This document shows positions 15,020 through 23,262 of a stretch of DNA of 32,605 bases, piece after piece. A program made the translations under genes and the position numbers. Location of the stretch: the NCBI RefSeq assembly GCF_030433855.1, contig NZ_JARUXC010000023.1, positions 1 through 32,605 on the forward strand, written 5' to 3'. Origin of the DNA: Agreia sp. PsM10 (GTDB lineage: Bacteria; Actinomycetota; Actinomycetes; Actinomycetales; Microbacteriaceae). Under the pieces are notes generated by a model. The model was not told where the DNA came from and made no database searches. It saw only the letters and a program-made list of their open reading frames with translations. The number at the start of each line of letters is the position of its first letter. The first letter of the stretch is position 1.

Positions 15020-15840
15020 TCGAGGTCGTCGGGGTCTTTTCCGGTGCGCTGACCGCTGTCGAGCGCGGCGATTCGGGCGCGGTCGTCCTCGTCGAGCGTG
15101 AAGTCGAAGACGTCGATGTTCTCGAGGATGCGCGCGGGGGTGATCGACTTGGGGATCACGACATTGCCGAGGTCGAGCTGCCAGCGTAGAACGATCTGTG
15201 CGGGCGACCGGTCGTGCTTCGACGCCAGCGCCGCGAGCGTGGGATCGTCGAGGATGCGGCCCCGGGCCAGCGGCGACCAGGCCTCGGTCGCGATGCCGTG
15301 CGCGGCGTCGTACTGCCGGGTCGTCTCCTGCTGCAGCCACGGGTGCAGTTCGACCTGGTTGATCACGGGCGTCTCCCCGCCCTCCTTCGCCAGTCGCTCG
15401 AGGTGATGAGGGTGGAAATTCGAGACGCCGATCGATCGGACGACACCGTCTGCCTTGAGGCTCTCGAGCGCCCGCCAGGTCTCGACGTACCGGTTCTGCT
15501 TCGGCGCCGGCCAATGGATGAGGTAGAGATCGAGGTAGTCGAAGCCGAGCTTGGAGAGGCTTGCGTCGAACGCGCGTCGGGTCTCGTCGTAGCCGTGGTC
15601 GCTCTGCCAGACCTTGGATGCGACGTAGACCTCGTGCCGCGCGATTCCGCTCGAGCGGATCGCCTCTCCCACTCCGCGCTCGTTCTCGTAGAACGCGGCC
15701 GTGTCGATGTGCCGATACCCGACTTCGAGGGCGTGACCGACCGCATCCGTCGCCTCGCTGTCTGACACCTTGTACACGCCCAGACCGAGCTGGGGGATGG
15801 CGCGTCCGTCGGACAGGGTCACAAGGGGAGAGGCCGGCAC
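15016..15840 (-). CDS. Aldo/keto reductase, 2,5-diketo-D-gluconate reductase type
   Basis: A 274-residue AKR with the full tetrad: D46 and Y51 (YRHIDTAAFYENERGVG), K76 (VASKVW) and H109 (LYLIHWP). The NADP-binding end is seen in IVLRWQLDLGNVVIPKS. Length and sequence match the AKR5-like group often called 2,5-didehydrogluconate reductase, which reduces many aldehydes and ketones; the true substrate is unknown. GTG start at 15840, with GATAAT on the minus strand 6 bases before it. It is divergent from the LacI-family gene (83-base spacer) and convergent with the secreted protein, with stop codons overlapping by 4 bases. Confidence 0.9.
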   Translation of the reverse strand: MPASPLVTLSDGRAIPQLGLGVYKVSDSEATDAVGHALEVGYRHIDTAAFYENERGVGEAIRSSGIARHEVYVASKVWQSDHGYDETRRAFDASLSKLGFDYLDLYLIHWPAPKQNRYVETWRALESLKADGVVRSIGVSNFHPHHLERLAKEGGETPVINQVELHPWLQQETTRQYDAAHGIATEAWSPLARGRILDDPTLAALASKHDRSPAQIVLRWQLDLGNVVIPKSITPARILENIDVFDFTLDEDDRARIAALDSGQRTGKDPDDLD

Positions 15841-15846
15841 CCTTCC

Positions 15847-15852
15847 ATTATC
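15847..15852 (-). promoter_or_regulatory. Possible -10 box of the second aldo/keto reductase
   Basis: GATAAT (one mismatch to TATAAT) on the minus strand ends 6 bases before the GTG at 15840. It lies in the divergent spacer shared with the lacI-type gene. Confidence 0.35.
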
Positions 15853-15923
15853 GACGACGCCCCGCGTGCGATCGGTGCGAGGGCGTCGTGCAGACTAGAG
15901 GCACGAGGGAGGACGACGCGATC

Positions 15924-16988
15924 ATGGCAAAGGCACCGACGGTGTACGACGTGGCCGAGCGCGCCCGCGTCTCGATCGCCAGCGTGTCGCGCGTGCTGCG
16001 CAACCCCGACTCCGTGAAGGAGCAGACGAGGGAGCGCGTGCTCGAGGCCGTGCGTCACCTCGGATACGTTCCGAGCGCGAACGCCCGCGGCCTCGCGGCC
16101 CGTCGAACGAACGTGATCGGACTTTTCTTTCCCGGCCACGACGACGTCACGGGATCCGACGGGCGCCTCGTGGCGGCATCCGGGGGAGTGACCGTCGTCC
16201 GCGACGACGCGACAGGCGATCCCGAGACCCACAACTACTACTTCGACGAGGTGCTGCGCGGGGCCGAGATCGAGGCCTGGAGGCGCGGCTTCGCCCTGAT
16301 GGTGGCCGCGGGTCGCGGCGCGTCGCGCGAGGCTATCGTGAACGACATCGCGGGCCGCGTCGACGGCCTGGCCGTGCTGGCGCGCACCGTGCCCGACGAG
16401 CTGCTCGCCCATGTCGCCCGGCGCATCCCTGTCGTGGTTCTCGCGGCGACCCGCGGAACGGACGAGTTCGACCACGTCAGCGTCAACAACGCGCCCGGTA
16501 TGCAGGCCATCACCGAGCATGTGCTGAGCACGGGCGCGCGGCGTCTGATGTACATCGCCGGCCCCGAGGATTCGCCCGACGACCGGGAGCGCCTCGAGGG
16601 CTTCCGTGCGGCGGTCGACCGTGTTGACGGCGTGACCGTCGAGTTGGTGCGCGGCGACTTCAGCAGGGTTCGCGGGCGTGAGATCGCGCTCGGCATCGAG
16701 GCGATGCCTGAGGCGATCGTCTGCGCGAACGACCAGACCGCCCTCGGGGTGCTGGATGCGATGGGTCGCCGGTCGATCAGCGTGCCGGACGACGTGATGG
16801 TCACCGGATTCGACGGCATCGCGGCGGGGCGGCACTCGACCCCGCGCCTGACGACCGTGCACCAGCCGATGGTGGAACTCGGACGGGCCGCCATCCAGGC
16901 GCTGACCGCCCGCCTCGACGATCCCGCCCTGGATGCGCAGTCGCTCGTGCTCCCGGTTCAGGTGGTTCTGCGCGACAGCTGCCCCTAG
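15924..16988 (+). CDS. LacI-family transcriptional regulator
   Basis: A 354-residue repressor starting at ATG 15924; a GGGAGGA stretch about 10 bases upstream is the likely ribosome binding site. The DNA-binding part is typical: helix-turn-helix in PTVYDVAERARVSIASVSRV (about 5-24), then the hinge helix SANARGLAAR (51-60) with the leucine that in this family wedges into a central CpG. The ligand-binding domain follows (VIGLFFPG, later HVSVNNAPGMQAITEHVL and CANDQTALGVLDAMG). It is directly upstream of a glucoside-type ABC/GH1 operon on the same strand, and a palindrome with central CpG overlaps that operon's promoter at 17041-17062, so it is very likely its repressor, released by a sugar ligand. 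Whether it also controls the divergent reductase is not shown. Confidence 0.9.
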   Translation: MAKAPTVYDVAERARVSIASVSRVLRNPDSVKEQTRERVLEAVRHLGYVPSANARGLAARRTNVIGLFFPGHDDVTGSDGRLVAASGGVTVVRDDATGDPETHNYYFDEVLRGAEIEAWRRGFALMVAAGRGASREAIVNDIAGRVDGLAVLARTVPDELLAHVARRIPVVVLAATRGTDEFDHVSVNNAPGMQAITEHVLSTGARRLMYIAGPEDSPDDRERLEGFRAAVDRVDGVTVELVRGDFSRVRGREIALGIEAMPEAIVCANDQTALGVLDAMGRRSISVPDDVMVTGFDGIAAGRHSTPRLTTVHQPMVELGRAAIQALTARLDDPALDAQSLVLPVQVVLRDSCP

Positions 16989-17009
16989 AGGCGCGCTCGG
17001 GGATGTCGC
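16972..17009 (+). terminator. Imperfect hairpin at the end of the LacI-family gene
   Basis: GCGACA (16972-16977) pairs with TGTCGC (17004-17009), and CCCC (16982-16985) pairs with GGGG (16999-17002) inside. It spans the stop codon and has no T run. If it works, it separates the regulator from the operon. Confidence 0.35.
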
Positions 17010-17030
17010 CGTGGGGTTGCGATCTCAGGG

Positions 17031-17060
17031 TTGCGAAGCCCAACTGTAAGCGCATACAGT
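17031..17060 (+). promoter_or_regulatory. Promoter of the ABC transporter / beta-glucosidase operon
   Basis: TTGCGA (17031-17036) and TACAGT (17055-17060) are separated by 18 bases, a good vegetative promoter pair. The start is expected near 17067, with a leader of about 57 bases to the ATG at 17124. The -10 box lies inside the right arm of the LacI-type operator. Confidence 0.6.
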
Positions 17061-17062
17061 TG
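17041..17062 (+). promoter_or_regulatory. LacI-family operator
   Basis: CAACTGTA - AGCGCA - TACAGTTG is a perfect 8+8 inverted repeat around a 6-base centre with CG exactly in the middle (17051-17052). This is the standard form of LacI/GalR-family operators. It covers the spacer and -10 box of the promoter, so binding would block RNA polymerase directly. It lies 53 bases after the LacI-family gene. Confidence 0.8.
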
Positions 17063-17123
17063 TGCCGAGCGGTTAGTTCGATATCCCCGTCAGTTCATCG
17101 TCGACCTGAGAGAAGCGGTTTCC

Positions 17124-18776
17124 ATGAAGCACCCATCCCGACGCCGATTGGGCGCCATCGTCGCAGCCATCGTGCTGACTTCGGGGCTCGCGGCCTGCAG
17201 CATCCAGATCGAGAGCGCACCCGATCCCTCGATTCCCGACGACACCATGCTGATCGCGGCCGACAACGGCTCGCCCCTGTTCGAGCGCAACTTCAACCCG
17301 TACATGACGAACAAGCGCACCGCCGCCTGGTACATGTACGAGCCGCTCGTGGTTCTCGACAACGTGACCGGCGAAGAGCACCCGTGGCTCGCCACGGGCT
17401 ACAGCCTGCCCGACCCCTCGACCGTGGTGTTCACCATCCGCGACGGAGTGACCTGGAGCGACGGCAAGCCGTTCACGCCGGACGACGTGGCCTTCAGCTT
17501 CGACCTGCTCAAGAAGTACCCGACCTTCGATCTGCAGGGCATCTGGACCTACATCGACACGGTCGAGACGAGCGACACGACGGTGACCGTGCACCTGAAG
17601 GCACCCGACGTCCCGGCGGCACAGCTCATCGCGACCACGCTCATCGTGCCCGAGCACATCTGGAAGGACGTGCCCGACCCGTCGACGTTCCGAAACCCCG
17701 ACCCCGTCGGCACCGGTCCCTACACGCTCGGCAATTTCGCCGCCCAGCAGTACACGATCGACAAGAATCCCACGTACTGGCAGGCCGACAAGGTGGCAGC
17801 CGAGCACATCATCCTGCCGGCCACCAACACGCAGCTCGACGTGGCCACCAAGGGCTACGACTGGGCCTACTCGTTCATCTCCGACGTCGATGGGGCCTGG
17901 GTCGGAGCCGGCAACAAGAACACCTACTGGTTCCCGCCGGGAGGAACCGTCGCGCTGTTCCCCAACCTCACGAAGGCGCCGTTCAACGACCTCAACCTTC
18001 GTCAGGGCCTGTCGCTCGCGCTCGACAGGAAGGCCGTGGGAGACTCCGCCGCCGAGGGTTACATGGATGTGGCCGGACAGACCAACATTTTGCTGCCCTA
18101 TCAGCAGAGCCTGCTCGACCCCTCGATTCCCGACTCGGGCCTGGTGGCTCAGAACCAGCAGAAGGCGCTCGAGTACTTCGCCCAGGCCGGCTACACGCAG
18201 CAGGGCGGCAAGCTGGTGGATGCTCAAGGGTCGCAGCTGAGCTTCACCATCACCACGGCCAACGGCTACAACGACTGGCTCAAGGGCGTGCAGGAGGTGC
18301 AGAAGCAATGGGGCGCCATCGGCATCGACGTGAAGGTCGAGAGCCCGCAGCCCGCCGCTTACCAGCTGGCGCTCCGCAACGGCGAGTACGACCTCGCCAT
18401 GGGAGGAACGGGCGGAACGGGATCGATCTTCCGTGACTTCAACCAGCTGCTCTCGAGCGACTACCTGAAGCCGGTCGGCGAGGAGGCCGTCTTCAACTAC
18501 GAGCGGTACAGCAACCCCGAGGCCGACGCGGTGCTGAAGGACTACAAGCTCGCGATCGATCCGGAGACGCAGAAGCAGCTGGGCTTCCAGTTGCAGAACA
18601 TCGTCTACAACGACCTGCCCGTGCTCAGCCTCTACTACGGCGGGTCGTGGGGCCTGATGAGCGACGCGAAGTTCACCGGTTGGCCCAGCGAGGCCGATCC
18701 GTACGCGTCGCCCAAGACCTACGAATCCACTCCCTTGCTCGTGCTCACCCATCTGAAGAAGGTCAACGATGACTAG
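17124..18776 (+). CDS. ABC transporter solute-binding lipoprotein, family 5
   Basis: A 550-residue extracellular receptor. The lipoprotein signal ends in LAAC with C25. The body has family 5 (SBP_bac_5) features: NPYMTNKRTAAWYMYEPLVVLD, FTIRDGVTWSDGKPFTPDDVAFSFDLL, and the later TGPYTL and NLTKAPFNDLNLRQGLSLALDR segments. Family 5 receptors bind peptides, but several bind cello-oligosaccharides or other beta-glucosides, which fits the GH1 gene of this operon. The ATG at 17124 follows a weak AGAGAAG ribosome binding site; an open frame upstream runs through the operator and promoter and is not coding. The gene overlaps the first permease by 8 bases. Confidence 0.92.
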   Translation: MKHPSRRRLGAIVAAIVLTSGLAACSIQIESAPDPSIPDDTMLIAADNGSPLFERNFNPYMTNKRTAAWYMYEPLVVLDNVTGEEHPWLATGYSLPDPSTVVFTIRDGVTWSDGKPFTPDDVAFSFDLLKKYPTFDLQGIWTYIDTVETSDTTVTVHLKAPDVPAAQLIATTLIVPEHIWKDVPDPSTFRNPDPVGTGPYTLGNFAAQQYTIDKNPTYWQADKVAAEHIILPATNTQLDVATKGYDWAYSFISDVDGAWVGAGNKNTYWFPPGGTVALFPNLTKAPFNDLNLRQGLSLALDRKAVGDSAAEGYMDVAGQTNILLPYQQSLLDPSIPDSGLVAQNQQKALEYFAQAGYTQQGGKLVDAQGSQLSFTITTANGYNDWLKGVQEVQKQWGAIGIDVKVESPQPAAYQLALRNGEYDLAMGGTGGTGSIFRDFNQLLSSDYLKPVGEEAVFNYERYSNPEADAVLKDYKLAIDPETQKQLGFQLQNIVYNDLPVLSLYYGGSWGLMSDAKFTGWPSEADPYASPKTYESTPLLVLTHLKKVNDD

Positions 18777-19836
18777 CGTCACGATCGCGCCTGGCAGCGC
18801 GGAATCAACTGCCGCGCCCGCGGGCGCCCCCGTCGCATCCGGTCGGGGCAGGGCCCTGGGCTATATCGCCCGCAAGGCGGGGCTCCTGCTGCTCACACTG
18901 TGGGCGGCCATCACGCTCAACTTCATCCTGCCGAGGCTCATGCCAGGCTCTCCGGCCGACGCCGCTCTGGCGAAGCTCGCGCAGAACGGACCCGTGAGCG
19001 AGGCGACCAAATCGGCGATCGAGGCACAGCTCGGAGTGCCGACGGGCAACATCCTCGAGCAGTACGTGGCGTACCTGCACCAGGTGGTGACGCTCGACTT
19101 CGGCGTCTCGTACACGTTCTACCCCCAGAGCGTGTCCGAACTGGTCAGCACCGCGCTTCCCTACACGCTCGTGCTCGTCGGCGTCGTCACCATCATCGCC
19201 TTCGTGCTCGGCACCCTGCTCGGCGTGCTCGCCGCCTGGAAGCGCGGAACCTGGCTCGACACGCTGCCGACCCTGGCCGGATCGTTCGCCAGCGCGTTCC
19301 CGTACTTCTGGACGGCGCTGCTGCTGCTGTTCTTCGCCGGATACGTGGGGAGGCTGTTCCCGACCTCGGGCGCCTACGGCCCCACGGCCACACCCGAGTT
19401 CACGATCGGCTTCCTCGGCGACGCGATCTATCACGCGGCGCTTCCGGCGCTGACGATCCTCATCACCTCGCTGGGCGGCTGGATCCTCGGCATGCGCAAC
19501 ACGATGATCTCGACGATCGGCGACGACTACGTGACCTTCGCCGAAGCCAATGGACTGAAGCCGCGCACGGTCGCGCTGCGATATGCCGCGCGCAACGCGA
19601 TCCTGCCCAACCTCACCTCGTTCGGGCTCGCGCTCGGCGGTGTCGTCGGAGGATCGATCCTCGTCGAGCGGGTGTTCGGATACCCGGGCATCGGCTACCT
19701 GCTGTTCAACGCGGTCACCAACCAGGACTACCCGTTGATGCAGGCCCTGTTCCTGATGATCACCGTGAGCGTGCTCATCGCCAACTTCCTCGTCGACATC
19801 TTGTACGGCGTGCTTGACCCGAGGACCCGCCGATGA
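18769..19836 (+). CDS. ABC transporter permease, DppB type
   Basis: A 355-residue inner-membrane protein with about six hydrophobic helices, the first at roughly 35-55 (GLLLLTLWAAITLNFILPRL) after a soluble N-terminus. The ATPase-contact loop is seen in DDYVTFAEANGLKPRTVALRYAARNAILPN, matching the EAA motif of dipeptide/oligopeptide/glycan permeases. It pairs with the next gene to form the channel. The ATG overlaps the end of the binding-protein gene, and its own stop overlaps the next start (ATGA), so translation is coupled. Confidence 0.92.
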   Translation: MTSVTIAPGSAESTAAPAGAPVASGRGRALGYIARKAGLLLLTLWAAITLNFILPRLMPGSPADAALAKLAQNGPVSEATKSAIEAQLGVPTGNILEQYVAYLHQVVTLDFGVSYTFYPQSVSELVSTALPYTLVLVGVVTIIAFVLGTLLGVLAAWKRGTWLDTLPTLAGSFASAFPYFWTALLLLFFAGYVGRLFPTSGAYGPTATPEFTIGFLGDAIYHAALPALTILITSLGGWILGMRNTMISTIGDDYVTFAEANGLKPRTVALRYAARNAILPNLTSFGLALGGVVGGSILVERVFGYPGIGYLLFNAVTNQDYPLMQALFLMITVSVLIANFLVDILYGVLDPRTRR

Positions 19837-20771
19837 GCACCCAGAGCATTCCCCCCTCGACCCGCGCTGTGCGCGCCATCGAGCAGGCGTCCATCGCTCC
19901 CGCCCCGAGTCCGCTCAAGGTCGTGCTGCGCGTCGCATCGACCGTGTGGTCGAACGGCAAGGCGCGCATCGGCATCATCATCCTCGGGCTGTTCATCCTG
20001 ATCGCCGTGTTCGCGCCACTGATCGCCCCGTACGGCGCCCGCCAGAACGGCTTCGACCGGTCGGCGGATGCGTCGGCCGCCCATTGGCTCGGCACGACGG
20101 CAGCCGGCGAGGACGTGCTGTCGCAGCTCATCTGGGGATCCCAGATCAGCATCTTCGTCGGCCTCGTCGCGGGCCTGCTGTCGACCGTGATCGCGGTTCT
20201 CGTGGGACTCAGCTGGGGGTACGTGCGCGGATTCGGCGCAGACGTGATCAACTTCATCGTCAACCTGTTCCTCGTCATCCCGGGCCTGCCGCTCATGATC
20301 GTGATCGCGGCCTATCTCTCGGGCGGCGGCATCGGCATGATCATCGTGGTCGTGGTGATCACCGGATGGGCCTGGGGAGCGCGCGTGCTGCGCAGCCAGA
20401 CCCAGTCGCTGCGATCGCGCGACTTCGTCACCGCCGCCGTATTCAGCGGCGAGCGGCCCTTCCGCATCGTGTTCCGCGAGATCCTGCCGAACATGACCTC
20501 GCTCATCGTGGGCAACTTCTTCGGGGCGGCGACCGCGGCGATCCTCGCCGAGGCGGGCCTCGAATACCTGGGCCTCGGCGACACCACGGTGGTGAGCTGG
20601 GGAACGATGCTCTTCTGGGCGCAGAACTCCAACGCCCTCCTCACCGGCCAGTGGGCGCTCCTGTTCGCACCCGGGCTCTGCATCGCCCTGCTGGCGACCA
20701 GCCTCACCCTCATCAACTTCGGCGTCGACGGAATCTCCAATCCGCGCCTCCGGGAAGGAAAGCAGCGATGA
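19833..20771 (+). CDS. ABC transporter permease, DppC type
   Basis: The second channel subunit, 312 residues. A basic N-terminal segment leads to helix 1 (IGIIILGLFILIAVFAPLIAPYG, about 49-70), then the extracytoplasmic stretch ending in HWLGTTAAGEDVLSQLIWGSQ that is diagnostic of the DppC/OppC group. The remaining helices follow, with the EAA-like loop DFVTAAVFSGERPFRIVFREILPN. Start and stop overlap both neighbours by four bases (ATGA), consistent with one transcript and fixed subunit ratio. Confidence 0.92.
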   Translation: MSTQSIPPSTRAVRAIEQASIAPAPSPLKVVLRVASTVWSNGKARIGIIILGLFILIAVFAPLIAPYGARQNGFDRSADASAAHWLGTTAAGEDVLSQLIWGSQISIFVGLVAGLLSTVIAVLVGLSWGYVRGFGADVINFIVNLFLVIPGLPLMIVIAAYLSGGGIGMIIVVVVITGWAWGARVLRSQTQSLRSRDFVTAAVFSGERPFRIVFREILPNMTSLIVGNFFGAATAAILAEAGLEYLGLGDTTVVSWGTMLFWAQNSNALLTGQWALLFAPGLCIALLATSLTLINFGVDGISNPRLREGKQR

Positions 20772-22438
20772 CCGCCCTGCTCGAGATCACCGACCTCTCT
20801 GTCGACTACGGCGAGGGCACCGGCAGCACGCACGCGGTGAATCACGTGTCGTTCACCCTGGAGCACGGCGAGTTCGTCGGGCTGGTGGGCGAGTCCGGTT
20901 CCGGGAAGTCCACGTTCGGATTCGCGGTCACGGGCCTGTCGAAGCCGCCGGCACGCATCGCGGGCGGCAGCATCCTGCTCGACGGCGTCGACATCGCGAG
21001 CCTGTCGACCGGCGAGCTGCGCGAGCAGCGCCACGGCGGCGTCGCCATGGTGCTGCAGTCGGGCATGAACGCGCTGAACCCCGTGCGCAGCATCCGCAAC
21101 CACTTCGTCGACATCTTCCGGGCGCACGGCCACGTCGAGCGCGGCGACTGGGGCTCGCGTGCCGCCGAACTCGTGGGCAAGGTGGAGCTGCCCGCCTCCG
21201 TTCTCGACCGGTATCCGGGAGAGCTCTCGGGCGGCATGCGCCAGCGCGTGTCGATCGCCCTCGCCCTCTCGCTCGAGCCGAAGCTCATGGTCTTCGACGA
21301 GCCGACCACCGCGCTCGACGTGCTCGTGCAGCACGCCGTGATGGACACCATCATCGAGCTGCAGAAGAAGGAGAACTTCACCGCCCTGCTGATCAGCCAC
21401 GACCTGGGCATCGTTCTCGAGTCGGCGCAGCGCGTGCTCGTGATGCACGAGGGCGAGATCGTCGAGGATGCGCCGTCGCGGCAGATCCTCGAGAGGCCCG
21501 GCGACGACTACACGAAGATGCTGCTGTCGCACTATGCCGACCCGCGCGCGGAGGTCGTGGAGCTGCCCGGCTTCGAGGGCCGTCACCGCGCGCCCGCCGA
21601 CGCCCATCCACCGACCGTGTCGTCGCGCACCCGGCGCAAGGACCAGAAGGCCATCGTCGTCGACCACGTCTCGAAGGTGTACCCGGCGCCGCGTCGCGGC
21701 GAGTCGCAGGTGACCGCTGTCGACGACGTGTCTTTCACGCTGGAGCCGGGCCAATCGCTCGCGCTCGTCGGCGCATCCGGAAGCGGCAAGTCGACCCTCG
21801 CCAAGCTGATCACCGCCGTCGAGAAGCCGTCGTCGGGCAGCGTGCGCTTCGGCGACCTCGACGTGGGATCTCTTCGGCGCGGCCAGTTCCGGCGCCTGCA
21901 CCGCGACGTGCAGATGGTCTTCCAAGACCCCTACGCCGCACTCAACCCGCTGCACACCGTGGAGTACACGTTGACGCGACCCGTGGTGAACTTCACCGGT
22001 CTGAAGGGCCTGGATGCGCGTCGCCGGGTTCTCGAGCTGCTCGACACCGTCGGTCTGTCGCCGGTCGAGGAGTTCGCGGCGAAACTGCCGCATCAGCTGT
22101 CGGGCGGCCAACGCCAGCGCGTGGTGATCGCCCGCGCCCTCGCGAGCGACCCGCAGGTGATCATCGCCGACGAGCCGGTGTCGATGCTCGACGTGTCGCT
22201 TCGCGCCGGCGTGCTCGCGCTGCTCGAGGACCTGCGTGAGCAGTGGGGCGTCTCGCTCCTGTACATCACCCATGATCTGCTGTCGGCGCGCGTGGTGACC
22301 GACAACATCATGGTGCTGAACGGAGGGCGGGTCGTCGAGCGCGGCAACACCGCCGAGGTGCTGCGCAATCCGACCGACGAGTACACGATCAGACTGCTCG
22401 ACGCGATCCCGAATCCCGGCCGACAGGACGTGGCGTGA
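20768..22438 (+). CDS. Fused double ATPase of the ABC transporter (DppD-DppF type)
   Basis: One 556-residue chain carries two ATP-binding cassettes. The first has Walker A GESGSGKS (41-48) and signature LSGGMRQR (153-160); the second has Walker A GASGSGKS (335-342) and signature LSGGQRQR (444-451). Walker B segments LMVFDEPTTALD and VIIADEPVSMLD are intact, so both sites look active. In many bacteria the two halves are separate genes (dppD, dppF); fusion is known in actinobacteria. The ATG at 20768 overlaps the permease stop (ATGA); the open frame reaching further upstream is inside the permease gene and is not coding. The next gene starts in its stop codon (GTGA). Confidence 0.93.
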   Translation: MTALLEITDLSVDYGEGTGSTHAVNHVSFTLEHGEFVGLVGESGSGKSTFGFAVTGLSKPPARIAGGSILLDGVDIASLSTGELREQRHGGVAMVLQSGMNALNPVRSIRNHFVDIFRAHGHVERGDWGSRAAELVGKVELPASVLDRYPGELSGGMRQRVSIALALSLEPKLMVFDEPTTALDVLVQHAVMDTIIELQKKENFTALLISHDLGIVLESAQRVLVMHEGEIVEDAPSRQILERPGDDYTKMLLSHYADPRAEVVELPGFEGRHRAPADAHPPTVSSRTRRKDQKAIVVDHVSKVYPAPRRGESQVTAVDDVSFTLEPGQSLALVGASGSGKSTLAKLITAVEKPSSGSVRFGDLDVGSLRRGQFRRLHRDVQMVFQDPYAALNPLHTVEYTLTRPVVNFTGLKGLDARRRVLELLDTVGLSPVEEFAAKLPHQLSGGQRQRVVIARALASDPQVIIADEPVSMLDVSLRAGVLALLEDLREQWGVSLLYITHDLLSARVVTDNIMVLNGGRVVERGNTAEVLRNPTDEYTIRLLDAIPNPGRQDVA

Positions 22439-23262
22439 CGTTCGGCGGCCTGGCGCTGCCCGATTCGCTCGAGATCTTCACCCTCGACGGCCTGACGGCC
22501 TTCCGCGCGCCGGCCCGGGGTGAGGAGCGCGGCGTCGCCCTCTTCGTGCCGGGCTTCACAGGCTCGAAGGAGGACCACCGCTTTCTCGTCGCGCTCGCCG
22601 CGGAACGGGGATGGGAGTCGTTCTCGTACAGCCAGCGCGGACAGGCCGACTCGGTCGCACCGCGTGGGATCGACGAGTATTCGCTGCGGAAGCTCGCCGA
22701 CGACGCGGTCGCCGTGGCAGATCGGATCGCACGGGGTCGCCGGGTGCACCTGGTGGGCCACAGCCTCGGCGGCCTCGTCGCCCGTGCGGCGGCCATCCTT
22801 CGGCCCGACGTCTTCGCCGACCTGACGATGCTCTGCTCGGGGCCCGGCGGTCAAGGGCCCGGGCATCACGTCGACGACGCCGCATTCGTGGCCCGCCACG
22901 GCACGCTGGCCTGGTGGGAGCACAACAATCCTCTCGGCGCGAGGAACGCCGACGAGGTGTTCGTGCGCGAGCGTGCGGCCGCGTCGAGCGACGACAACTT
23001 TCTCGGTATGGCCGCGATCCTGCGGGACACGCCCGATTCGAGTGACGAGCTGCGCGAGACCGGCCTGCCCGTGCTCATCGCACACGGCGATGCCGACGAC
23101 GCCTGGCCCATCGCATCCCAGCACGCCATGGCCCTGCGGGTCGGAGCCCGCTACGAAGTCATCCCGAACGCCGGGCACCTGCCGAACATCGACAACCCCA
23201 ACCACACGACCGCGCTGCTCGACAGCTTCTGGTCTGGTGGAGAACACAAAGGAGAATCCTGA
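22435..23262 (+). CDS. Alpha/beta hydrolase in the glucoside operon
   Basis: A 275-residue serine hydrolase with a probable triad: S110 in GHSLGG (108-113), D219 in HGDADD and H248 in NAGHLP. The oxyanion region VPGFTGSKEDH lies near residue 40. No signal peptide is seen, so it is cytoplasmic. It starts at GTG 22435 inside the stop of the ATPase gene and ends in a TGATG overlap with the beta-glucosidase, so it is part of the same operon. A likely role is removal of an ester group (for example acetyl, feruloyl or another acyl) from an imported glucoside before GH1 hydrolysis, but this is inference; it could also be a lactonase or a general esterase. Confidence 0.87.
   Translation: MTFGGLALPDSLEIFTLDGLTAFRAPARGEERGVALFVPGFTGSKEDHRFLVALAAERGWESFSYSQRGQADSVAPRGIDEYSLRKLADDAVAVADRIARGRRVHLVGHSLGGLVARAAAILRPDVFADLTMLCSGPGGQGPGHHVDDAAFVARHGTLAWWEHNNPLGARNADEVFVRERAAASSDDNFLGMAAILRDTPDSSDELRETGLPVLIAHGDADDAWPIASQHAMALRVGARYEVIPNAGHLPNIDNPNHTTALLDSFWSGGEHKGES

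Noticed and set aside
17031-17123. Upstream extension of the solute-binding protein frame
   Set aside because: It would translate through the promoter and operator and place 31 residues before a textbook lipoprotein signal.
17073-18782. A 569-codon minus-strand frame opposite the solute-binding protein gene
   Set aside because: No domain, no start signal, antisense to a clear lipoprotein gene.
20312-22273. A 653-codon minus-strand frame opposite the permease and ATPase genes
   Set aside because: Antisense shadow of two genes with full ABC transporter motifs.
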